64,000 bases of DNA from Solitalea canadensis DSM 3403 (GCF_000242635.2 NC_017770.1:2058669-2122668); one strand, 5' to 3'. Counted from the stretch's first letter, positions 1-8,999 are shown. The notes: generated by a model from the sequence alone, not told the origin. Program-made: numbers and translations.

Positions 1-432
1 TACAAAACCTGGTACTTTGGTCAGACTTTGTAATTTTTCATCCAGAAAAACAGTATGTGGATAAGATAATTGTCCGCCCAATAAAGCTACTGCGATTTCA
101 TTGCATCTGTACTCCGGACGGTAATTATAGGTAGTGCCCATAAATGTAATCGCATCTTTATTTTCCGCATTCAGTTTTACTGCATAATAGTTTTTATTGA
201 TGATACTTACTACATTGGGATTGGCATAGGTCTTTTTGTCCATCGTTTTACACCACCCACACCAATCTGTATAAACATCAATTAAGAGTTTTTTAGGCGT
301 TTTTTTCATTAAAATTTCAGCTTGTTCGATGTTTAACCATCTAATTTCATCGTTAGATTGACTGTAACAAAAATTAAACATTCCCAAAAAAATGCATACA
401 AGACCCGTTAAAGCCGTTTTTTTAATAATCAT
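1..432 (-). CDS. Thioredoxin-family exported protein (3' end outside window)
   Basis: The reading frame starts at ATG 432-430 on the minus strand and stays open for 144 codons to the window edge, so the C-terminus is missing. Residues 1-25 look like a Sec signal (MIIKK followed by a hydrophobic stretch, possible cleavage after CYSQ). A thioredoxin active site WCGWC follows, with cysteines at 58 and 61, preceded by LLIDVYTD, the usual beta strand. Around residue 100-140 there is the expected PHTVFLDE strand containing the cis-Pro region. This fits a periplasmic DUF255/TlpA-like thiol-disulfide protein of the kind common in Bacteroidota. The exact partner is unknown. It is transcribed divergently from ubiX. 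Confidence 0.85.
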   Translation of the reverse strand, partial: MIIKKTALTGLVCIFLGMFNFCYSQSNDEIRWLNIEQAEILMKKTPKKLLIDVYTDWCGWCKTMDKKTYANPNVVSIINKNYYAVKLNAENKDAITFMGTTYNYRPEYRCNEIAVALLGGQLSYPHTVFLDEKLQSLTKVPGFV

Positions 433-486
433 ATGTGTGGTGTTAATTTTTTTTCAAAAATATTTTAATAACCTATTAAATCTTCC

Positions 487-494
487 TACTTTTG
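487..494 (+). promoter_or_regulatory. -7 box TACTTTTG of a short transcript
   Basis: TACTTTTG matches the Bacteroidota primary-sigma -7 consensus TAnnTTTG exactly. No good TTG lies at the usual 19-base distance. Transcription would begin near 500, just before a compact hairpin and a terminator. Confidence 0.5.
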
Positions 495-499
495 TAGTG

Positions 500-566
500 C
501 CCACCCAGGGCATGTTTTTCATAGGTAGATGTGGGGTCGATTAAGAGATTAATCGGCCCTTTTTTT
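500..566 (+). ncRNA. Putative small terminated RNA or leader attenuator
   Basis: A perfect -7 box at 487-494 is followed by a 5-bp hairpin (TGCCC 498-502 with GGGCA 508-512, loop ACCCA). The loop CCCA can pair with TGGG near 532-535. A strong intrinsic terminator ends the unit at 566, only about 67 bases from the expected start. A second perfect -7 box (572-579) lies directly behind it and can serve ubiX independently. The unit could be a stand-alone small RNA or a premature-termination leader. I do not recognise a known riboswitch family. Identification is by layout only. Confidence 0.4.
533..566 (+). terminator. Intrinsic terminator ending the short transcript
   Basis: GGG-bulge-TCGATTAA (533-544) pairs with TTAATCGG-CCC (549-559) around a GAGA loop and is followed by seven T residues (560-566). 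Confidence 0.7.
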
Positions 567-571
567 ATTCT

Positions 572-579
572 TACATTTG
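572..579 (+). promoter_or_regulatory. -7 box TACATTTG for ubiX
   Basis: Exact TAnnTTTG match immediately after the terminator at 533-566. It would give ubiX a leader of about 100 bases. No clear -33 TTG. Confidence 0.5.
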
Positions 580-687
580 CAGCACATTTTATTATCGATG
601 ATCCTAGGATAAGTATAAGAAAACCGAATGTATTTATAAACTGCAAACTGAACATACTTGAACTTATCTTAAAAAAATTTTATACGA

Positions 688-1257
688 ATGAAACACAGAA
701 TTGTTGTCGCAATTACAGGAGCAAGCGGATCTATTTATGCCAAAGTATTATTGGATAAGTTACAACAGCTTAAAGATCAAATTGATGCTATAGGAATCGT
801 TATGTCCGACAATGCAAAAGATGTTTGGAAATTTGAATTGGGAAATGAATCATACAAAGATTATGACTTTCCATTTTATAGCAAAAAAGATTTTATGGCC
901 CCTTTTGCGTCCGGATCTGCAAAATACAATACAATGATTATTTCTCCTTGTTCAATGGGAACATTGGCAAGGATAGCAACGGGCGTATCAGACGATCTTA
1001 TTACACGATCAGCTGATGTTGTCCTCAAGGAACGAAGGAAACTTGTATTGGTAACTCGCGATACCCCGATAAGTCTTATTCATATCAATAACATGAAAAC
1101 TGTAACCGAAGCAGGAGGGATCATTTGCCCGGCCAGTCCATCGTTCTATAGCAGACCCCAAACTCACGAAGAAATAGCACTAACAGTTATTAATCGTGTA
1201 ATTGATCTGGCTGGATTAGTAAACAGATCATACGAGTGGGGAAACGAGAAAATTTGA
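688..1257 (+). CDS. ubiX: Flavin prenyltransferase UbiX
   Basis: A 189-residue protein of the UbiX/Pad1 family. It joins dimethylallyl phosphate to reduced FMN and so supplies the prenylated flavin cofactor for UbiD-type decarboxylases. The N-terminal IVVAITGASGS loop is the FMN-binding Rossmann signature, and the ISPCSMGTLA segment near residue 85 and the LVTRDTPIS segment near 130 are family hallmarks. Length is normal (about 190). A UbiD partner is not in this window. In Bacteroidota this enzyme usually supports quinone synthesis. ATG 688 leaves a normal N-terminus with the glycine loop near residue 10. There is no Shine-Dalgarno sequence. Confidence 0.92.
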   Translation: MKHRIVVAITGASGSIYAKVLLDKLQQLKDQIDAIGIVMSDNAKDVWKFELGNESYKDYDFPFYSKKDFMAPFASGSAKYNTMIISPCSMGTLARIATGVSDDLITRSADVVLKERRKLVLVTRDTPISLIHINNMKTVTEAGGIICPASPSFYSRPQTHEEIALTVINRVIDLAGLVNRSYEWGNEKI

Positions 1258-1353
1258 GAATTTGAAAATTTAAAAAATTTGTAACCGATGTAATTGTATT
1301 AATTTCAGCAGTTTACTTAATTCTCAAATTTACAAATTCTCACATTCTCAAAT
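1254..1353. repeat. AT-rich intergenic inverted repeat (gagaatttgaaaattt type)
   Basis: The unit gagaatttgaaaattt just after ubiX (1257 on) is repeated in inverted form as aaatttacaaattctc and cattctcaaatt at 1325-1353. The two arms can form a long imperfect hairpin between ubiX and mtaB. It resembles the short degenerate repeats that fill intergenic gaps in sphingobacteria. It may also end ubiX transcription. Confidence 0.5.
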
Positions 1354-1363
1354 TAAAAATCAG

Positions 1364-1371
1364 TATCTTTG
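1364..1371 (+). promoter_or_regulatory. -7 box TATCTTTG for mtaB
   Basis: Exact TAnnTTTG. Only seven bases separate the final G from the mtaB ATG (1379), so transcription should start at or beside the start codon and give a leaderless mRNA. Confidence 0.65.
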
Positions 1372-1378
1372 CGCCCTT

Positions 1379-2713
1379 ATGAATTCGCCCAAAAAAGTTA
1401 GTTTTTATACGTTAGGATGTAAGTTGAACTTCTCTGAAACCTCAACAATAGGCCGTATGTTTGCCGACAGCGGTTATCAAACTGTAGAGTTTCAGGAAGG
1501 TGCCGATGTTTATGTGATCAATACTTGTTCTGTAACTGAAAATGCTGACAAGAAGTGCAAGCGAGTAGTTAAAGAAGCTCTTAAATATTCTTCCAACGCA
1601 TATGTAGTGATTATTGGCTGTTATGCACAGCTAAAGCCTACAGAAATTGCCGAAATTCCAGGAGTTGACCTTGTATTGGGTGCCGCTGAAAAGTTTCGTT
1701 TGCTTGAATTCATTAATGACCTTACGAAAAAACCTAAAGCTGAGATTCATAACAAACCTATCGAAGAAGCTAATACGTTTATTTCATCGTATTCTTACGG
1801 CGATCGTACCCGTACATTCTTGAAAGTCCAGGATGGATGTGATTACTCTTGTTCATTTTGTACCATCCCACTCGCGCGTGGTGCCAGTCGTAGCGATACT
1901 GTAGCCAATATTGTAAAATCAGCTCATGATATAGCTGCTTCAGGCGTTAAAGAAATTGTATTAACAGGAGTAAATATCGGCGATTACGGTAAAGGTGAAC
2001 ATGGAAATAAAAAACATGAGAATACGTTCCTGGAACTAGTACAGGCTTTAGATAAAGTGGAGGGGATAGACCGTATTCGTATTTCATCAATTGAACCTAA
2101 TTTGCTTTCGAATGAAGTAATTGAATTTGTTGCTTCTTCAACTAGATTTGTACCCCATTTCCATATTCCATTACAATCTGGAAACAACAAGATATTAGGA
2201 TTAATGCGCAGGAGATATAAACGAGAGTTGTATGCAGAGCGCGTTGCAAAGATTAAATCATTAATGCCAGATTGCTGTATTGGTGTTGACGTTATTGTAG
2301 GTTTTCCAGGCGAAACAAAAGAAGATTTCCTTGATACATACAATTTCCTGAATGAGCTTGACATTTCTTATTTGCACGTATTTACTTATTCAGAAAGAGA
2401 AAACACACCGGCTGCAACATACGATGGTGTAATAGGTGGTTCAGAGCGTGCCGACAGAAGTAAAATGCTCCATATATTATCGGAGAAAAAACGTCGTTAT
2501 TTCTATGAGCAAAATTTAAATAAGAACTTCCAGGTATTGTTTGAAGCTGATAGTAAAGAAGGTAAAATGCATGGTTTTACCCGCAATTACATAAAAGTTT
2601 CGGTAAAATATGACCCTGTATTGGTAAATGAGTTAAAAGATGTTCAGTTATTGCATATAAACAATGAAGGTGACGTGGAAGTAAAAGAAGCTGAAGAAAT
2701 ATTAACACATTAA
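1379..2713 (+). CDS. mtaB: tRNA t6A37 methylthiotransferase MtaB
   Basis: A 444-residue radical SAM methylthiotransferase of the MiaB/RimO/MtaB superfamily. It converts t6A at position 37 of ANN-decoding tRNAs to ms2t6A. The N-terminal UPF0004 domain carries the auxiliary-cluster cysteines C14, C50 and C81. The radical SAM motif is DGCDYSCSFC (C154, C158, C161), followed by TIPLARG. A TRAM-like region ends the protein. The short N-terminus (KKVSFYTLGCKLN) and the GCKLNFSE motif favour MtaB over MiaB. The start codon sits directly behind a -7 box, so the message is probably leaderless. The next gene follows after 56 bases. Confidence 0.92.
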   Translation: MNSPKKVSFYTLGCKLNFSETSTIGRMFADSGYQTVEFQEGADVYVINTCSVTENADKKCKRVVKEALKYSSNAYVVIIGCYAQLKPTEIAEIPGVDLVLGAAEKFRLLEFINDLTKKPKAEIHNKPIEEANTFISSYSYGDRTRTFLKVQDGCDYSCSFCTIPLARGASRSDTVANIVKSAHDIAASGVKEIVLTGVNIGDYGKGEHGNKKHENTFLELVQALDKVEGIDRIRISSIEPNLLSNEVIEFVASSTRFVPHFHIPLQSGNNKILGLMRRRYKRELYAERVAKIKSLMPDCCIGVDVIVGFPGETKEDFLDTYNFLNELDISYLHVFTYSERENTPAATYDGVIGGSERADRSKMLHILSEKKRRYFYEQNLNKNFQVLFEADSKEGKMHGFTRNYIKVSVKYDPVLVNELKDVQLLHINNEGDVEVKEAEEILTH

Positions 2714-2769
2714 ATCATAAAACTTACTAAAAGTAATTAGTCAATCATTTAAACCGCCCCTTAATCAAT

Positions 2770-3240
2770 ATGGCCGACAATCAGCGCCGAAAAAAGATAA
2801 TAGACCTATCCAAAAACATATTTGAAAACAAAGCTTTCCGTTTTTTAATTTCAGGTGGCACCTCAACAGCTGTTGATATAGGTGTATACTTTGTCTTTTT
2901 CAATTTTGTAATACAGAAACAACCTGTTTACTTCTTGAACTCACAAGTAAGTGCTCACATAGCATCTTTATGTGTTTCCTTTACGGCTGGGTTTATCACT
3001 AATTTTTTTATTAGCAAATATTTTGTCTTTAATAGTTCAAACTTAAGAACAAGAGTACAGCTATTCAGATACGTTATTGTGGCGGCCATAAATTTTTCTG
3101 CCAACTATTTTCTGTTAAAATTCTTTGTAGAGTTTATGCACTGGTTCCCTACATTATCAAGAGCAGTTGCTGCTATGATCGTTGCTGTACTTAGCTTTTT
3201 CCTGGGAAAATACTTTGCATTCAGAGTAAAAACGGCATAA
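2770..3240 (+). CDS. GtrA-like membrane protein
   Basis: A 156-residue protein with four predicted membrane helices (about residues 22-45, 62-85, 95-117 and 125-150), matching the GtrA/DPMS3 family. Members help move or supply lipid-linked sugars for cell-surface glycan modification. The FLISGGTSTAVDIGVYF start and the GFITNFFISKYFVF segment are typical for the family. The N-terminal 22 residues are basic and cytoplasmic. No glycosyltransferase partner is adjacent. The family is clear, the substrate is not. Confidence 0.82.
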   Translation: MADNQRRKKIIDLSKNIFENKAFRFLISGGTSTAVDIGVYFVFFNFVIQKQPVYFLNSQVSAHIASLCVSFTAGFITNFFISKYFVFNSSNLRTRVQLFRYVIVAAINFSANYFLLKFFVEFMHWFPTLSRAVAAMIVAVLSFFLGKYFAFRVKTA

Positions 3241-3292
3241 ATGAATTTCAAGTTTTTTGTGAGTACTTAATTCACAAAAAATATGAATTCAT
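3241..3292 (+). terminator. Hairpin after the GtrA-like gene
   Basis: TTTTTTGTGA (3253-3262) pairs with TCACAAAAAA (about 3272-3281), with an outer ATGAATT/AATTCAT pair (3241-3247 and 3286-3292). The stem is AT-rich and the 3' side lacks a clean T-run, so it may be a weak terminator. Confidence 0.4.
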
Positions 3293-3340
3293 GCCATTTT
3301 CTATCAATTTAAATTTTGCAACACGTAACTCGTAAATAAT

Positions 3341-4129
3341 ATGGAATTATCGAAGATATTTGAAGCTGTAAAAGAAGTAACCCTGCAAGCAGGTGCTTTT
3401 ATAAAAACGGAACGAGAAAAATTCGATTCGAGCAAAATTGAATACAAGGGATTAAACAACCTGGTTTCATACGTCGATAAAACTGCTGAAGAAATGATTG
3501 TAAAAGGACTGCAGGTAATTATTCCGGAAGCAGGTTTTGTTACAGAAGAAGAAACGATCAATAAGCAGGGAGAAATTTACAACTGGATTGTAGACCCACT
3601 CGACGGTACTACTAATTTCATCCACGGTATTCCGGCTTTTTCAATCAGCATTGCTTTGTACAGAAAGAATGAGCCCGTTTTAGGAGTTGTTTACGAGGTT
3701 AACTCAGGAGAACTATTTTACAGTTGGGAAGGAGAGAAGGCCTATTTAAACGGAACTCCTATACAAGTTTCAAAAAATGAAACCCTTGGCCAATCATTAA
3801 TTGCAACAGGTTTTCCGTATTACGATTTTGAAAAACTGGAAAAATACATGCAGGTATTCAAAGAATTAATTCCACAAACACATGGAATCAGGCGAATAGG
3901 ATCTGCTGCTATAGATTTAGCTTATGTAGCCTGCGGTCGCTTTGAAGGCTTCTTTGAATATAATTTAAACTCTTATGATGTAGCTGCAGGAGCATTTCTT
4001 GTGCAGCAAGCCGGTGGAACCATCACAAATTTTACCGGAGGACCTGAATTTATCAACACAAGAGAAATTGTAGCAGGAAACGGTATTATTGGAAATGAAA
4101 TAATAAAAATTACGGAAAAGTATTTTTAA
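3341..4129 (+). CDS. Inositol monophosphatase family phosphatase
   Basis: A 262-residue member of the Mg2+-dependent, lithium-sensitive phosphatase superfamily (IMPase/SuhB/CysQ). Metal and substrate residues are visible: GFVTEEE (E69-E70), the WIVDPLDGTTNF motif (D85, D88, T90) and the C-terminal NSYDVAAGAFLVQQAGG motif with its metal-binding Asp. Length is normal (about 260-270). IMPase or SuhB-type activity on inositol-1-phosphate or a related sugar phosphate is most likely. A 3',5'-bisphosphate nucleotidase (CysQ) cannot be excluded, but CysQ neighbours are absent. It is followed by the susC regulatory region. Confidence 0.85.
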   Translation: MELSKIFEAVKEVTLQAGAFIKTEREKFDSSKIEYKGLNNLVSYVDKTAEEMIVKGLQVIIPEAGFVTEEETINKQGEIYNWIVDPLDGTTNFIHGIPAFSISIALYRKNEPVLGVVYEVNSGELFYSWEGEKAYLNGTPIQVSKNETLGQSLIATGFPYYDFEKLEKYMQVFKELIPQTHGIRRIGSAAIDLAYVACGRFEGFFEYNLNSYDVAAGAFLVQQAGGTITNFTGGPEFINTREIVAGNGIIGNEIIKITEKYF

Positions 4130-4188
4130 TAATTTAACAAAATTTCCATTAATTAAATATAATATTCATAATTATACTTCCCAAAGTA

Positions 4189-4225
4189 TTTACAATTAAT
4201 CAGCTTTTAGTTGATTAATTGTAAA
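4189..4225. promoter_or_regulatory. Long inverted repeat upstream of susC
   Basis: A perfect 14-bp dyad (4189-4202 TTTACAATTAATCA with 4212-4225) extends through a G-T and a C-G pair to a 5-base loop. No T-run follows at once, so it is not a classic terminator. It lies 30 bases upstream of the susC -33 box and could be an operator for a sugar-responsive activator or a weak terminator for the phosphatase gene. Confidence 0.4.
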
Positions 4226-4253
4226 ATTAAAGTTAACTATTCGAAACTTTTTT

Positions 4254-4283
4254 TTGACAATATCAATACTGGTTTTATATTAG
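4254..4283 (+). promoter_or_regulatory. Promoter of the susC operon
   Basis: TTG at 4254-4256 (within TTGACA) and TATATTAG at 4276-4283 (one mismatch to TAnnTTTG) are separated by 19 bases, the preferred Bacteroidota spacing. The start would be near 4290, giving a leader of about 58 bases. Confidence 0.55.
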
Positions 4284-4347
4284 TGTCGAATTACGCGTAT
4301 AGTGTAATATGTACGCATTGATTTGAAAGAATAAAACAGCCAGTATT

Positions 4348-7300
4348 ATGAAAAAAAAATTACCTTTAAGGCTATGCTATGCTTTATTGTTAGCGACAGC
4401 TGCGCAAAGTGCTTTAGCATTACCCTCTACAACACCCCCACTTATTTCTAAAGAATTAAGAAAAGCAGATGTTAAAGTAACAGGTACTGTTACTGATGAC
4501 AACGGAGAACCACTTCCCGGAGTATCCATCATTATTAAGGGAACATCAAAAGGTACGACCACTGATGCAAATGGTAATTATAGTATTACCGTTCCTGAAA
4601 ACAATGTGCTGGTATTCCAATACGTTGGTTTTCTACAACGTGAAGTAACAGTTACCGGAGCTACACCAAAAATCAATATTAAATTACAATCTGATAATAA
4701 GATACTTGAAGAGGTTGTAGTTATTGGTTACGGTAGCAAAACCAAAAAAGACCTTACCGGTTCAATTGCTGCAGTTGGCGAGAAAGATTTCTTGAAAGGT
4801 CCTATAACTTCACCAGAACAATTATTAACTGGTAAAGTTGCCGGTGTTCAAATTGTATCATCAGGAGGAGCTCCAGGAGCAGCCTCAGAGATTTTAATTC
4901 GTGGAGGAAATTCTATTTCTGCTGGTAACTCACCATTAATCGTTATTGATGGAGTACCAATGGATACTTATAGAAACCCGGATGGAACTTCTAGTTTAGC
5001 CGGTTCACCTAACCCGATGAATATTATTGATCCAAAGGATATTGAATCGTTTAGTATTCTTAAAGATGCATCTTCAGCTGCTATTTATGGTTCGAGAGCG
5101 TCTAATGGTGTAATTTTAATAACTACAAAAAAGGGAAGCAGCGATAAGTTGAAATTAAATTTCACTACATCAAATGGTATACAACAAGTAAACAAGCACG
5201 TTGATGTATTAACAGCTGATCAATTCCGTGATTATGTAAATGCCAATGGCACCCCACAACAAATTGCAAAATTAGGAACAGCCAATACTAATTGGCAAGA
5301 TGAGATTTATAAAAGCGCATTTGTTACCGACAATAGTTTTAATGTTTCTGGTGGTATTAAAAAACTACCATATCGTATGTCATTTGGCTATTTGAACCAA
5401 GATGGTGTGGTTAAAACGGATAAAATGAAGCGTTTTACTACGGCTTTATCCCTTAACCCTAAGTTTTTCAACAATAGCCTTGCAGTTGACATGAATGCAC
5501 GCTATTCTAATAGTAAAACCACATTTTCTGATGCCGGTGCTATTGGAAGTGCTATTGCTTTTGACCCAACACAGTCGATTTACTCTGGCGATAATAGTAA
5601 ATACGGTGGTTATTTTCAATGGCTTGACAATTCTGGAATTTGGAATAACCAAGCAACAGCAAATCCAGTTGCACAGTTAAATCAAAATTCTAATAACAGT
5701 ACGGTTAACAGAGTTTTAGGAAATATCAAATTGGATTATAAGATGCCTTTCTTGCCGGAGTTAAAAGCTAATTTAAATATGGGCTATGACTACAGTAAAG
5801 GTGAGGGTGTGCAAATTTACACTGTTGATGCTGCACCACAATCATTAAATAAGCTGCAAAACATTCCTTACTCTCAGGAGAAAACAAACAAGTTATTTGA
5901 TTTTTATTTAAACTATAATAAAGATCTTAAATCAATTGAAAGTAATGTTGATGCAACTGCTGGTTATACTTATCAGGATTTTTATAGCAACATTGGCAAT
6001 TATCCTGCCTACAATACGGATGGAACTGTAGTTACCAGAGAAGCATCTCCATTCCCTAATAAACAGCAAAATACATTAATATCTTTCTTTGGTCGTTTAA
6101 ATTACACCTTTAAAGAGAAATATCTATTACAGGCAAGTATGCGTGCCGATGGTTCTTCTAAATTTTCTAAAGATAATCGTTGGGGTTATTTCCCTACTGT
6201 GTCTGGTGCATGGAAAATTAATTTGGAGAACTTCATGAAGGATTCAAAAACCTTTAGTGATTTAAAATTACGGGCAGGATGGGGTATTACCGGACAACAG
6301 GATGGAATTGCTAACTATGGCTATATTCCTGTTTACGCACTTTCAACCCCAACAGCTGAATACCAATTTGGAGATACATTCTATCAAATGTACCGTCCGG
6401 TAGCTTATGATGCTAACATTAAATGGGAGCAAACAGAATCTGTGAATATCGGATTGGATTTTGGAGTATTGAATAACCGAATCACAGGTACTCTTGATTT
6501 CTACAATAAGAATACATCTAATTTGTTAAATAACATCCCAATCTCTGCTGGTTCGAACTTTAGCAATATGCTAACTACCAATGTTGGTTCTTTACGTAAC
6601 CAAGGTGTTGAGTTAACAGTTAACACTGTACCGGTTAAACAAAAAGATTTATCATGGAATCTGGGCTTCAACGTTTCTTATAATAAAAACGATGTTACCA
6701 AACTTACCAATGTAACAGATCCAAACTATCCAGGTGTTGCTCAAGGAGGTATTACTGGTGGAACTGGTTCTAATATCCAAATGATTAGTGTTGGACATAA
6801 GGTAAGAGCATTCTATGTATACCAACAAGCATATACCAGCGATGGTAAACCAATTGAGGGTGCATATGTAGACAGAAATAACGATGGTATTTTAAATGAG
6901 AAAGATCTATATCACTATAAATCAGCTATTCCAGCTGTTAACTATGGTATTAATACTTCGTTAAACTATAAGAAATGGACAGCATCAATGGCATTCCACG
7001 GATCAGCTGGTAACTATATGTATAACAACGTATTCTCTAACAGAGGAGTAAAAACTACCATTTTAAATCCTTTAGAGTATTTAGCGAATGGTTCACCAAA
7101 TGTACTGCAAACCAATTTCAATGGAACTCAGTTGTTATCTGATTACTATATTCAGAATGCTACGTTCTTCCGTATGGACAACTTAAATATTGGTTATAAT
7201 TTTGGAAAAATAGGTAAAGGCATAGCCAATTTAAATCTTACAGCAAACGTGCAGAATGTATTTGTGATTACTGACTATAAGGGCTTAGATCCGGAAATTA

Positions 7301-7371
7301 ACAATGGTATAGATAATAATTTCTACCCTCGCCCACGTACTTTCACATTAGGAGTAGCAGTAGATTTTTAA
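4348..7371 (+). CDS. SusC-like TonB-dependent outer-membrane transporter
   Basis: A 1007-residue SusC/RagA protein that imports oligosaccharides through the outer membrane with TonB energy. Visible parts are a signal peptide (residues 1-25), a carboxypeptidase-regulatory-like beta-sandwich (about 42-115, with VTGTVTDDNGEPLPGVSI), the TonB-box region LEEVVVIGYG, the plug (about 130-260, with SFSILKDASSAAIYGSRASNG), and a 22-strand barrel ending in the aromatic residue F1007 (LGVAVDF). Length is typical. susD, susE-like and GH13 genes follow, so the ligand is probably a starch-type alpha-glucan. No SusR, hybrid two-component regulator or anti-sigma gene lies next to it. The protein lacks the N-terminal signalling extension of sigma-controlled receptors. 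Confidence 0.95.
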   Translation: MKKKLPLRLCYALLLATAAQSALALPSTTPPLISKELRKADVKVTGTVTDDNGEPLPGVSIIIKGTSKGTTTDANGNYSITVPENNVLVFQYVGFLQREVTVTGATPKINIKLQSDNKILEEVVVIGYGSKTKKDLTGSIAAVGEKDFLKGPITSPEQLLTGKVAGVQIVSSGGAPGAASEILIRGGNSISAGNSPLIVIDGVPMDTYRNPDGTSSLAGSPNPMNIIDPKDIESFSILKDASSAAIYGSRASNGVILITTKKGSSDKLKLNFTTSNGIQQVNKHVDVLTADQFRDYVNANGTPQQIAKLGTANTNWQDEIYKSAFVTDNSFNVSGGIKKLPYRMSFGYLNQDGVVKTDKMKRFTTALSLNPKFFNNSLAVDMNARYSNSKTTFSDAGAIGSAIAFDPTQSIYSGDNSKYGGYFQWLDNSGIWNNQATANPVAQLNQNSNNSTVNRVLGNIKLDYKMPFLPELKANLNMGYDYSKGEGVQIYTVDAAPQSLNKLQNIPYSQEKTNKLFDFYLNYNKDLKSIESNVDATAGYTYQDFYSNIGNYPAYNTDGTVVTREASPFPNKQQNTLISFFGRLNYTFKEKYLLQASMRADGSSKFSKDNRWGYFPTVSGAWKINLENFMKDSKTFSDLKLRAGWGITGQQDGIANYGYIPVYALSTPTAEYQFGDTFYQMYRPVAYDANIKWEQTESVNIGLDFGVLNNRITGTLDFYNKNTSNLLNNIPISAGSNFSNMLTTNVGSLRNQGVELTVNTVPVKQKDLSWNLGFNVSYNKNDVTKLTNVTDPNYPGVAQGGITGGTGSNIQMISVGHKVRAFYVYQQAYTSDGKPIEGAYVDRNNDGILNEKDLYHYKSAIPAVNYGINTSLNYKKWTASMAFHGSAGNYMYNNVFSNRGVKTTILNPLEYLANGSPNVLQTNFNGTQLLSDYYIQNATFFRMDNLNIGYNFGKIGKGIANLNLTANVQNVFVITDYKGLDPEINNGIDNNFYPRPRTFTLGVAVDF

Positions 7372-7391
7372 ATTATAAATAGAAAAACATC

Positions 7392-8978
7392 ATGATTTCA
7401 ACATATTTAAAGAAGATATCATTAGCAAGTTTAATGGCTATAGCATTAACATCTTGTATTAATGATTTGGATAGAGAGCCGTTTTACGATGTTACAGCAA
7501 ATGTTGTTTATAAAACACCAGCAGGCTACAAACAAGCTCTGGCAAAAGTATACGGTAGTTTTGCAACAACAGGAAACCAGGGTCCTGCTGGTCAGGGTGA
7601 CTTAGGTGGAATTGACGAAGGTACGTCTGATTTCTTACGATTATTTTGGAACGCTCAGCAGTTACCAACAGATGAATCGATTACAGCTTGGAATGGAGAT
7701 GCTGGTTTGCAGGACTTCCATTTGATGAATTGGTCTTCAGATAACCCATTCTTAAAAGGTCTTTACAATCGTTCTTATTATCAAATTACTGTTGCAAATG
7801 AGTTTATCAGAGAGTCAACAGATCAAAAATTAAGTTCGAGAGGAATATCCGGAAATGACGCAACTGAAATTAAGTATCAGGCTGCTGAAGCCCGCTTTTT
7901 AAGAGCTTACCAATATTGGGTTTTGGTTGACTTGTTTGGCAATGTGCCTTTTGTGGATGAAAATAGTGCTATCGGAGCTGATCTTCCTATCCAGAAAGAC
8001 AGAATAGCATTATTCAATTATGTCGAGAGTGAATTAAAAGCTGTTGAAGGTTTACTTAAGGATCCACGTACAAATGAATACGGTCGTGCTGATAAAGCTG
8101 CAGCATGGGCTTTACTTGCCCGCTTATATCTAAATGCAGAGGTTTATACAGGTACTGCTAAATACGCGGAGGCTGCAGTTTATGCAAAAAAAGTAATTGA
8201 TGCAGGTTACTCACTAATTCCTAAATACAAAAACTTATTTGTTGCAGATAATAATGTTGCGGCTAAAAATGAGATCATTTTAAGTATTAACTACGATGGA
8301 GCAAAAACTCAGGGCTATGGAGGTACAACATTCCTTGTAAATGGTTCTGTTGGTGGTGCTATGGATAAAACTAAGTCAGGAACAAGTGCCGGATGGGGTG
8401 GACACAGAACTACCAAGAATTTACCGTTACAGTTCCCAACTCCATTAAATTCACCTGACACCCGTGCAATGTTTGTTGAAAATGACGGGATGGAGATTAA
8501 CAGCATTATCACCTTTACACAAGGATACGCTAGTATTAAATTCAAAAATTTAAGAGCTGACGGATCCGACTCGCCAAATATGAATCTTGGTTTTTCAGAT
8601 ACTGATTTTCCGTTATTCCGTTTAGGTGAAATGTATTTAATTGTTGCCGAAGTTGCTGTAAGAGCTGGTAATCAATCAGAAGCACTTGCAGCAGTTAACA
8701 CCTTGCGTGCCAGAGCATATGAAAGCTCTACAGCCGGAAAATTAACAAGTATCAATTTACAGGAAGTATTAAACGAACGTTCGCGTGAATTGTATTGGGA
8801 AGGTTTCAGAAGAACCGACCTGATTCGCTTCAATCAATTTGTTGAAGGTTCATATTTATGGCCTTGGAAAGGCGGAGCATCTGCAGGGGCAAGCGTACAG
8901 GATTTCAGAAAATTGTATCCGATTCCATCATCTGATGTTACAGCTAATCCTAACATTACACAAAACAAAGGTTATTAA
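7392..8978 (+). CDS. SusD-like starch-binding lipoprotein
   Basis: A 528-residue RagB/SusD family protein that forms the glycan-capturing lid on the SusC channel. Signal peptidase II processing is indicated by ALTSC with the lipidated cysteine at 22. The central part carries the TPR-like segments of the family (for example AARFLRAYQYWVLVDLFGNVPF near residue 165 and AWALLARLYLNAEVYTG near 240). The C-terminal half has NERSRELYWEGFRRTDLIRF, a strongly conserved SusD motif. It begins 20 bases after susC and is surely cotranscribed. Ligand specificity is inferred from neighbours. Confidence 0.95.
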   Translation: MISTYLKKISLASLMAIALTSCINDLDREPFYDVTANVVYKTPAGYKQALAKVYGSFATTGNQGPAGQGDLGGIDEGTSDFLRLFWNAQQLPTDESITAWNGDAGLQDFHLMNWSSDNPFLKGLYNRSYYQITVANEFIRESTDQKLSSRGISGNDATEIKYQAAEARFLRAYQYWVLVDLFGNVPFVDENSAIGADLPIQKDRIALFNYVESELKAVEGLLKDPRTNEYGRADKAAAWALLARLYLNAEVYTGTAKYAEAAVYAKKVIDAGYSLIPKYKNLFVADNNVAAKNEIILSINYDGAKTQGYGGTTFLVNGSVGGAMDKTKSGTSAGWGGHRTTKNLPLQFPTPLNSPDTRAMFVENDGMEINSIITFTQGYASIKFKNLRADGSDSPNMNLGFSDTDFPLFRLGEMYLIVAEVAVRAGNQSEALAAVNTLRARAYESSTAGKLTSINLQEVLNERSRELYWEGFRRTDLIRFNQFVEGSYLWPWKGGASAGASVQDFRKLYPIPSSDVTANPNITQNKGY

Positions 8979-8999
8979 TTCAGTAGATTGAAAGATATT

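Noticed and set aside
531-758. 75-codon open frame overlapping the start of ubiX
   Set aside because: It runs through the terminator and promoter region and then out of frame into ubiX; no family resemblance and no codon pattern of a gene.
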